DNA of 64,000 nt from Siphonodentalium dalli (taxonomy: Eukaryota > Mollusca > Scaphopoda > Gadilida > Siphonodentaliidae), in assembly GCA_032622095.1 (NCBI GenBank), contig CP136066.1:150426224-150490223 (forward strand), given 5' to 3'. Position 1 is the first letter of the stretch. Each line of letters opens with the position of its first letter. A model generated the notes under the pieces. That model saw nothing but the letters and a program-made list of their open reading frames with translations, was not told the origin of the DNA and ran no database searches. A program made the translations under genes and the position numbers. Below are positions 56,317-64,000 of this stretch, one piece after another.

Positions 56317-56805
56317 GGTTTGAACAAAATATAAAGCTGAGTTTATATTGATGAATTCTGTGATGAATTTTGCAATTACTTTTGACAAATTTGTTTACTG
56401 TTATAACATAATTATATGCTCAGACACGATCAGTCGACAATGCTTGCATATAAGCATAATTATGAAATGATTACCATCTGGTTTGAACAAAATATAAAGC
56501 TGAGTTTATATTGATGAATTCTGTGATGAATTTTGCAATTACTTTAGACAAATTTGTTTACTGTTATAACATAATTATATGCTCAGACACGATCAGTCGA
56601 CAATGCTTGCATATAAGCATAATTATGAAATGATTACCATCTGGTTTGAACAAAATATAAAGCTGAGTTTATATTGATGAATTCTGTGATGAATTTTGCA
56701 ATTACTTTTGACAAATTTGTTTACTGTTATAACATAATTATATGCTCAGACACGATCAGTCGACAATGCTTGCATATAAGCATAATTATGAAATGATTAC
56801 CATCT
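56317..56805 (+). repeat. three tandem 163-bp units inside family G1 copy 2
   Basis: Units begin GGTTTGAACAAAATATAAAG at 56317, 56480 and 56643 and are almost identical. Copy 1 of the transposon has this segment once (from about 8024), and lacks the TGTTATAACATAATTATATG part. Confidence 0.92.
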
Positions 56806-57310
56806 TCTGTTCTTAATCCACATAATGGATATTATTTGTTATCAAGATAAACTTGATGATACAAACAAAAATATCAATTCCACTATATTCCACTGGTTTA
56901 AAACTATAAAACAAAATAACTCATACTAAAAGTTCATACTATTTGGATAACAATACGAAAGCTTAGCCTTTTGTGATATTAATTCAACCACAGTTATTAT
57001 TCACAAGTCTAAGCAGTTACGTACTGAACATGTAGTAAGGTAGTATATCTGGAGTTCCAGTTATTTGACTGCCAATACATATGGTATTGTAATTATTAGT
57101 TGCTTGTTCATCATTGGTTGCTTTGATATTCAATTTAGGATATAGCAGGATAGAGCAATGTAACTATAAAAGTAGCTTTTGGTATTAAAGTCTCAACTTA
57201 TTCCATATGCAACATAAAGCTAAAATATAAACATGACTAATATGAACTTTGTTCTTGAAACTAATTATAAATCACTCATATACTAACCTGGATCAAACTG
57301 CACAGGTAAT

Positions 57311-57595
57311 CTATGAAACTCTCTTCATGCGAACTTTCTCAGAGTCACACATCTCAACTGGACAGTCTGATCCAGGATGCTTGTTCTTATAATGGGTTTC
57401 CATGTGATACGTCCAGTAAACCACATTGCACAGGGGGCACCCACATGTATACGGACGGTTTGTACAAGGTGACTGTGGCTTGGATATCTCCGCTGGCTTT
57501 AAACTAAACTTTATACTCTGATAATAAGTTAATAATACTACCAATTCTTCACTAATATTAGTATATGTCAATCTGCACACCAACATGACATACAT
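57311..57595 (-). CDS. zinc-finger ORF of family G1 copy 2
   Basis: 94 residues, same length as 8664-8948, with the same CPLC/HY/KNKH finger. About five residue changes (for example SIKF for SVKF, KPQSP for KPRSP, VEMC for VETC). No stop has been gained in either copy. Function unknown. Confidence 0.4.
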   Translation of the reverse strand: MYVMLVCRLTYTNISEELVVLLTYYQSIKFSLKPAEISKPQSPCTNRPYTCGCPLCNVVYWTYHMETHYKNKHPGSDCPVEMCDSEKVRMKRVS

Positions 57596-58198
57596 ACATG
57601 TATTTAGACTGTGAGCTGCTGTGAGTGTGACTTTCCTTGGGTCCCATCATACCCATGTCATGCAGATATAAATATATATCACAGAAATAGGGGAGATGAA
57701 ATTTGTTCTACCCCTATTACTACAGTATTACTATTGGGCCTTGGCTCAAAAACATCTTATACTATTGTTATATAAAAGAATATGGAGTTATTGAGGATAT
57801 CAGGACACGTATTACCTCATAATTATTATGTTTTATGGCATAATGCCCAACGTTTTTAACTGCATGCATTCAGCATTTCCACATTTTATACTAATAGAAT
57901 TATCTCCCTTTAGAGCAGTTTAGAGGTTTATTAAAATGCTGGGAATAGTATTAAATAATAAGAAACGGAACAATTCTTTGCTAGGCTATGATTTGGTTTA
58001 TATTTTATGTTTTTTGTAAGATTTTGGGGGTGGGTCCCAAAAATTGGGCGGAAAAAAAAGAAAAAATTGCAGGTAGAGGGGTGGTGGGTCCCCGAGTGGG
58101 GCAAAAAAATCCCTATTGTTATTTCACCATGCAGCCACTGTTGCTCTGGCTGATTACTAAATATATTTGTGTGAAATTAATTAATCCCAATTGTGATC

Positions 58199-58587
58199 TA
58201 AGGGAATATATTTCTTAGTTATTAACAGTTCCTCAATAATTTACTTCAACATAGGTGAAGGAACCAACTCGAAATTACTTGCTTTTCTGTGACTTTTGTG
58301 AGATAGGGCAATAAACATCGATTTAATTACCCAAGAGAAATTCCATAATTGTAAGAGACGCAAAGCAGAATCGCTCACAAAGTCACTTAAATCGTGAAAT
58401 TTCGAGTTGGGACCTTCACCTACATTGAAGTACAGTATTAATGAACAGATAATACCTAAGAAATATATTCCCTGCGTTATTTCTTCGACTTTATAAGGTT
58501 CCCCTGTCAAAACTTTAAAAAGTAAATTCCCAGGTTTTGTACTGGTGGAAAATGATCTTTACGAGAGTAGAGTCATGGCATGATCTA
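58199..58587. mobile_element. foldback (Mutator-like) family, left end missing
   Basis: Opens within the arm at GGAATATATTTCTTAGTTAT. The core is inverted relative to the other copies (ACGCAAAGCAGAATCGCTCA). It ends AGTCATGGCATGATCTA. The left terminus is absent next to the broken end of family G1 copy 2, so a deletion probably removed both. Confidence 0.75.
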
Positions 58588-61005
58588 ATGGAGTATGATC
58601 TATACGGCAGCACCATCAGATCAAGACCTGGAAACTTTTTTGATGTTAATTCAAGATTTATCGCGAGATCGACTCACAAATTTGCCAAAATAATGCGACA
58701 TTTGACTGAAGTAAAATATACATTATTAAAACGACTCCAATGTGGATCCGTGAACAAGTTGGGTAACTTTTTTAATATTGTAAAACTTGGCACAATTGTC
58801 ACATGCACGGGTGGCTAAAAACACACATGCATGCATTAGATGTAGTAAATATAACACTTTACCGTGGGGGGGGGGGGCATTTTGCAGAAACATTAAATAA
58901 AGGGACATATACACTCAGAATTGATAAAAGAATATGTATATAATCAAAATGCGTGCATGGTATGTACAAATCTAAGATTATGTATTCAAATTGTATATAT
59001 ATCCCACAAAAATACAAAACATTTAAAACAGTCAGCTCTCCACTACAATAATTAGTTCAATCAATGGTACTACTTATAGAGATATTCGTATGTATCATGC
59101 GGTAAAGGCTAGTTGTCGTTACTGTTAGTTTAAATTCACGTGGATGACGACACAGAAGTCTCAATAAAACAGAGTGGAAGCAATACAAATGGTGAATTAT
59201 TGACACAAACCCATTTTGCATGCCTCCGCAACTGTTGCTTGCGGGCAGATGTGACATTACTGTAATCCAGTAAGGGATTTTCCAGGCAGATGTGACATTA
59301 CTATAATCCAGTATAAGGGATTTTCCAGTTTTTATGATCATATCGATGTGTTCTAAATACCACTTTATCACGAGATTGGTCAGTTAGTCCAAGACAACCC
59401 CAATTTTTAACATTTATAAGATGCTCATGTCTCCTAACAACACGCCGGTAGCCAATATACCATCCTCTATCAGGTTAGATGTTTATGCTTGAACATTCTA
59501 GAACACGACAACGTATTATTTGTCACGTGTCTTGCACATATAGGGTCATAAACTAAACAAAAACTAGATTTTAAGGCTGGCTGCTATGGTAATTTATGTT
59601 CGTAGCAACGGTTTCTAAGGACATGACAAGAAAGACCACAAACCCCAGCATTCCGATTACCATGCATCACTTGTTCTAGTTTTGAAAAATCATTTTCCAT
59701 GATGTTTTTAGTAAAAAAGATAAGATATGATACGATCGGTGCAAAAAAACAACCTACTAGGGCGAACATTGCTCGGTTCATTTGACCTTGACCTCTAACG
59801 GGGAACATACAATATTATAGTGTTAACAATTATTTTTTTAGTCGGTGGACTGCAATCTATCGCCAAGGACATGTTGGTCATATTGTACTTGAAATTGTTA
59901 GCAAAAAAAATGTTTTTGGGTGGTTGCCTTTTGATAAACAAGCATTCAGTAGCTTTGGAAAACATGGCATTCGCTCACAAACACATAAACAACTAATGTT
60001 GTTTACACCCCGAGTCTAGATACAAGTAATCAAGCGGATCTGTGGATCTCAATGATATCTCAGTCATCGGTGGTCGGATTCAAATGATCTTTGGTATGCA
60101 GATGTACCACCATGACAGAAAGGATATCCATATGGAATGGATTTCGTCCATATTTTTTGCAGAGTTATGTCACTAAAAGTGAAAAAAATGCGTTCGCGTC
60201 GGCGTCCGGCCGAACTTTGAGGCTCTATATCTTAGTCATTGGTGATAAGTATATCCACATGCAATGGACTTCATACATCCATTTTTGTCAGAGCTTTGCC
60301 CCTTTGAGTGAAAAATGCGATCGTGCCAACTTAGCATCTATGTATGGCACTCATCATAGGTTACGTTTGAATGGTGTTTAGTTTACTCACGAGACTGCAT
60401 GCATGAGTGGAAAAATATCGACATGCAACATGTTTTTCAGAAGTTATGGAACTTATGGCCCACAGATTGAAATACACATTGTCCGCGTATTTCCATCATC
60501 TAATATCGGTTGTGAATGTTGTTTGGGTATAGTCATCCAGGATATCCACCTGCATCTTATTGTTCCGAAATAGTCAGTAGTTTTCTATAACATTCTGACC
60601 AAAGTTTCCAGTCGATACACCAGTCCATATATCTAGGAGAATCCTTCGACTGATATGCTAGTAGCTTCCAAAATTCTATGCAGTATGTAATATCCTAACA
60701 TTTATTACATTTTTCCTCATTTCTGGTCGCGTTTGCGATCGTCTCGGTCAAATTGAATGCGTGATACTTATCAACTCGAAACCACTTGATTCCTTAGCAC
60801 GAAATTAATGAACCTCAGCGGAGTTAGGTGTGTGAAGTTAGTTCGACGTTCGTCAATTAGAAAATTTCAACAAAAAATTTTTTTTCTGCTTTTTCGTGGG
60901 GGTATGCCATGGGTTCCAACTCACTATCGAAAAATATTGAATATGGGGACTGGGGGTCGAACATTGCATATACCTTTAAATATGTGCGAATTTACTGAAT
61001 TATTC
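58588..61005. other. no supported gene; dispersed repeat remnants
   Basis: A 43-bp direct duplication (GGCAGATGTGACATTACTRT, AATCCAGTA-AGGGATTTTCCA) lies at 59244-59330. A poly-G run lies near 58866. From 60060 to 60640 phrases such as AGAGTTATGTCACTAAAAGTG and AGAGCTTTGCCCCTTTGAGTG repeat in degenerate form. Confidence 0.45.
59584..59808 (-). CDS. unrecognised 74-residue ORF with a hydrophobic segment
   Basis: ALVGCFFAPIVSYLIFF near residues 16-32 could be a membrane segment or late signal anchor; the rest includes MHGNRNAGVCGLSCHVLRN. No family recognised and no splice or promoter support. May be chance. Confidence 0.15.
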   Translation of the reverse strand: MFPVRGQGQMNRAMFALVGCFFAPIVSYLIFFTKNIMENDFSKLEQVMHGNRNAGVCGLSCHVLRNRCYEHKLP

Positions 61006-61009
61006 AATC

Positions 61010-61240
61010 AGAGTCAGGGGGGGTGTCTGCATTTTTTTTCTTCCGAATATTAGGCGGGGGTGGGTGGGTGGTTGGTTCAGCAGCCCGGCTTACACATTTT
61101 TTCCTGGCCCTGTAAATGTTTTCCTAGAGTCATTTTTCTTCAAAATAATGGGACAAAAGGTTTTAAGAATGCTTCTATTGTGTAATAGGTATGCACTTAA
61201 CTCTTGGCAGGGGGGGGGGGTCGAGTTCACCGTCAGTTAA
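61010..61240. repeat. poly-G-run element remnant
   Basis: CAGGGGGGGGTGTCTGC, GGCGGGGGTGGGTGGGTGG and a later GGCAGGGGGGGGGGTCGAG with TTCACCGT resemble pieces of family G1 ends and the 9617 remnant. Confidence 0.5.
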
Positions 61241-61559
61241 TAATGAGGGATGATCCCAAAGGGTAATAAAAATGTCAGCTTGCTAAATGATTTCATCAAG
61301 GATCTATCAATGCACATTGACATGGAAAGGCTCAGATTTAAATAGTTCTATTAAAACTCATTTATTCAACCTAATATATATGAAAACATAACACAATGAT
61401 AGATTCTTCAAATAAATTTAAACTCTTCACTGAACTCTTCAAATAAAAATAGACTTCAAAAACCATAATAAAATTAAACAAAGGTGCTAAAACAAACTTT
61501 GACCGATTTCAACGATATTCGGTATATGGGTCTAAGATCACCTGCAGATGGGAGCTGTC

Positions 61560-61945
61560 AAATTTGAATGATTTGTGATTAAAAATATGGCTGCTGGCAG
61601 CCATCTTGGATTTTACTCTTTGCACCACTAAATCCTTTAACACACCCTGCAGAGCTTATCCCTCATCCGATCATCACCAAACTTCAGTTGGATCTTCGGT
61701 GTGACCTCTCGATGGGTGCCTACCATTTTTTCCCGAATTTTGTAAAAAGCATGGCTGCCAGTGGCCATCTTGGATTTTACTCTTTGTTTGACAAAATCCT
61801 TTAGCACACCTCACATGTCACATTTCTCACCCAATCGTCACCAAACTTCATATGGACCGTCGACGTGACCTCTAGATGGGAGCCTCCATTTTGCCCCCAA
61901 ATTTTTGTTAAAACAAACATGGCCACCAGCAGCCATCTTGGATTT
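61560..61945 (+). repeat. ~163-bp tandem repeat with GGCCATCTTGGATTT
   Basis: ATGGCTGCTGGCAGCCAT (itself palindromic), CTTGGATTTTACTCTTTG, then CACCAAACTTCA and GTGACCTCTMGATGGG recur at about 61589, 61751 and 61918. The spacings are 162 and 167. A single relative lies at 9745. This motif is common in marine invertebrate repeats. Confidence 0.75.
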
Positions 61946-63196
61946 CAAATTTAAAATATTTATTGGAGAATTGTTTTGAAACTTTACAGTCTTGTTAGTA
62001 AATAAAAAGTAGGAATGCTTCTATAATCACGATATGGAACATTGATCAGATATGATCAGGAAAACTGACTAAAATAGTCATTTGAAGCAGTTTGGAGAGG
62101 GTGGGTCCCTATCCCAGAGGGCGTATTTATTTTTTTTTGCGCCTAGTGTCCGGAATTATTTTCCTGACCCCCCCCCCCCCCCCTGTCAGAGTTACATAAT
62201 TTATACTTACTAAATAATCAAAAAATGCGGATTGCCAGTCTCCGGGCATCGAAAAACAGCATTTGCACGAGATCGAAATCTTCCTAGCAGGCCAATAATT
62301 ATTTCAGGGTAAATTGAATCTGATTATCAACGCAATCTAATTGTTTTTGTTGTCACATGTCCTTGATTTTGGTAGTGTATATATTTATTAGCTTCCATGT
62401 TTAGTAGCCGAACCATAGCCTTAATTTGGTCGTTCATTCGAATTTTGGGTTTTCCCTGAACTATATTTGTAAATGTTGCATACCTATATATGTAGACCGA
62501 TGTCAGATAGAATAACATTGGTTATCAATTGGACATGCTATAATGTACATACACTGGTATTCCTATTCAGTATACATGATTTAACCCCAATGACTATACG
62601 GGTGAATTAAACGTCAATTATTAAAGATTTAAATAACTTCTAGTATTAATTTATTTGACAAATACAAACGCATAAACAGCAAGCCGTCGATGCAATGCCA
62701 TATGCACTAATCCAAGGACCCTCACGGCTTGAATTCTGAGAAATATTCGCTTTGGTATTAAATATTATTTTGGGATAGATTTCAATCGAGATGGGCTGAT
62801 TTCGCTTCTGATTCAATGTGCTCTGGAACCTTCGGGGAGGATTACGTCATTCCTGTTTGGAAAGTACACGTTCTTCGAGCTTCGACAGGTGAATGAATGC
62901 ATGTTATCTAGCGCGTACGTCGTCATTTCCTAGTAGTTTGTTGACAACAGAAACCGTGTTATACATCAGGTACACAATTCATGAAGCGGGGTTCTATAAT
63001 CATGATAAATATATCATTTAGTAACCATGAATTTTACCGTATAATTATTAATAAGGTATTATTAGGCCACTACTAAGAAGAAAAACAGGCTTACCAGCCT
63101 TCAGCTTATATGTGGTGTATCTTTTCCGTGAACGTTCTGTATAGATTCAATTTCGAGAGTATACAATAATAATGCTGAACCCGATAGTCTCAGACC
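61946..63196. other. no recognisable gene; poly-C run at 62168
   Basis: A run of about 15 C follows TTCCTGA and precedes TGTCAG. The rest is unique-looking sequence. The frame at 62327-62518 is unrecognised. Confidence 0.4.
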
Positions 63197-63420
63197 TAGA
63201 TCATGCGATGAATCTCTTCTCTGGCTAACGCTCGCAGAGACCACATTCCACCAGTACAAAACGTGGGAACTTTTTGAAGTTTTTACATGGAAGTTTATAA
63301 AATCGAAAAAAATAACAAATGGAATATAGTTTATATCTCTTTCTTAATAATGTACTTCACTGTAGGTGAAGATCCCAACTCGAAATTTTATGATTTAAGT
63401 GACTGTGAGGAATTAATTGT
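63197..63420 (+). mobile_element. foldback (Mutator-like) family, left arm only
   Basis: TAGATCATGCGATGAATCTC, GTACAAAACGTGGGAACTTT, then AATGTACTTCACTGTAGGTG and GATTTAAGTGACT match the left half of the 52671 element. The right half is missing. Confidence 0.75.
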
Positions 63421-63439
63421 TTTTGGACCAATATTTCAT

Positions 63440-63970
63440 ATTTTCGGTCAAAATTTTGGACTGATATGGCCATCAGTTGGAAATTTTCCAACCTTATGGG
63501 GGGGGGGGGGGGGTGACAGGTTGGAAATTTCCAACACTTGGAAAGTTTGTGCCCTGATATCTCCCCCGTGGCCAGTCAAAAACTGCTAGTTAATTTAAGA
63601 AAACAATATTGTCATGCATATGGTCAACATTGTCATTGGAATTGTCATCAGTTGGAAATTTTACAACCTAAGTGGGGTGTCAGGTTTGAAATTTCCAACT
63701 CTAGGAAGGCTTGATGCTAGTCTAGATGCTAGGATTTTGCGATTTTCTTGTTCAGATTTCAAAATTTCCGTACACCGGGCGCCCGGTGTGTCATTGTCCC
63801 TCCCCCGTGGCCAATACAAAACTGCTAATTAGTTTAAGAAAACAATATTTTACTACATCAAACTTGTGAACTGAAATGGTCATCAGTTGGAGAAATTTCC
63901 AACCTGAGGGGAAGTATGAGGTTTGCATTTTCCAACACCACGAGGCCAGTCTAGATGCTAGGATGTTGAG
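63440..63970 (+). repeat. tandem repeat with CATCAGTTGGAAATTTTCCAA
   Basis: Three diverged units start near 63471, 63647 and 63881. Each has ATCAGTTGGAAATTT, then AGGTT-GAAATTTCCAAC and, in two, GTGGCCA-AAAACTGCTA-TTA. The first carries a run of about 15 G. A relative lies at about 11180-11240. Confidence 0.65.
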
Positions 63971-64000
63971 AAAAAAATTATCACACCGGGCCGAACAACC

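Larger units (their letters stand above)
55904..58110. mobile_element. family G1 poly-G transposon, copy 2, right end missing
   Basis: Starts CAGGGGG with about 14 G, then TCGCGCACAAAAATTCCATA, and follows copy 1 (7610-9504) closely to GGGTCCCCGAGTGGGGCAAA near 58110. There it departs, losing the right TIR. It inserted into the GTAATC repeat. An internal 163-bp segment is tripled. A zinc-finger frame is kept. Confidence 0.85.

Noticed and set aside
63470-63540. GGAAATTTCC as NF-kappaB binding sites
   Set aside because: The motif is fixed inside a tandem repeat and explained by its palindromic unit; no gene is nearby.
1-64000. Canonical tRNA, rRNA or microRNA genes
   Set aside because: The only tRNA-like sequence found is the SINE head at about 14650-14725, which lacks a convincing cloverleaf by eye. 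Hairpins seen are foldback elements too long or too perfect for microRNA precursors.

Overview
The window is nuclear DNA of an animal, AT-rich and dominated by repeats. I see no operons, Shine-Dalgarno-led genes or dense coding. Three things suggest a marine invertebrate, probably a mollusc or other lophotrochozoan: a tRNA-derived SINE with a TATATAGCGCT-type tail, LINEs with CR1-like motifs, and dispersed repeats with GGCCATCTTGG and CGTCCGTCCGTC motifs. The species is not identified.

The only host gene I can support is a three-exon bZIP transcription factor on the minus strand (ATG at 22047, stop at 12775; 90+33+112 = 235 codons, both introns phase 0). Its basic region and leucine zipper lie on separate exons, and the heptad register is kept across the splice. 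The introns hold a SINE, several foldback elements and a partial copy of the last exon. Two TGATGCAA-type C/EBP-ATF elements lie near its start.

Layout. 0-5.5 kb: diverged tandem repeats and a tandem cluster of TA-flanked palindromic MITEs. 5.5-6.5 kb: a CpG-richer, promoter-like patch split by a 548-bp foldback element with a 9-bp target duplication. 7.6-9.5 kb: a complete 1.9-kb DNA element with poly-G termini, a 7-bp target duplication and a zinc-finger ORF; a second copy lies at 55.9-58.1 kb. 12.7-22.1 kb: the bZIP gene. 24-27 kb: a minisatellite and small elements. 27.5-30.3 kb: a decayed LINE on the minus strand, split by another insertion. 31.4-43.6 kb: a 1427-bp direct repeat (31381 and 39594, same length, about 99.7% identical). 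It bounds microsatellites and a nearly intact minus-strand LINE (34.0-39.6 kb), and it runs on into a decayed plus-strand LINE (to 43.6 kb) that carries a 116-bp MITE with an 8-bp target duplication. 43.6-45.7 kb: an array of perfect palindromes and an 88-bp perfect palindrome. 47.2-51.5 kb: MITEs, a 35-bp minisatellite with a 1-kb interruption, and foldbacks. 52.6-54.2 kb: a second full 9-bp-TSD foldback and the 3' end of a 5'-truncated LINE. 58-64 kb: dispersed and tandem repeats only.

Most genes here are transposon genes and do not act together. The useful biology is the bZIP gene and a set of young non-autonomous DNA elements whose boundaries can be read directly from their target duplications.
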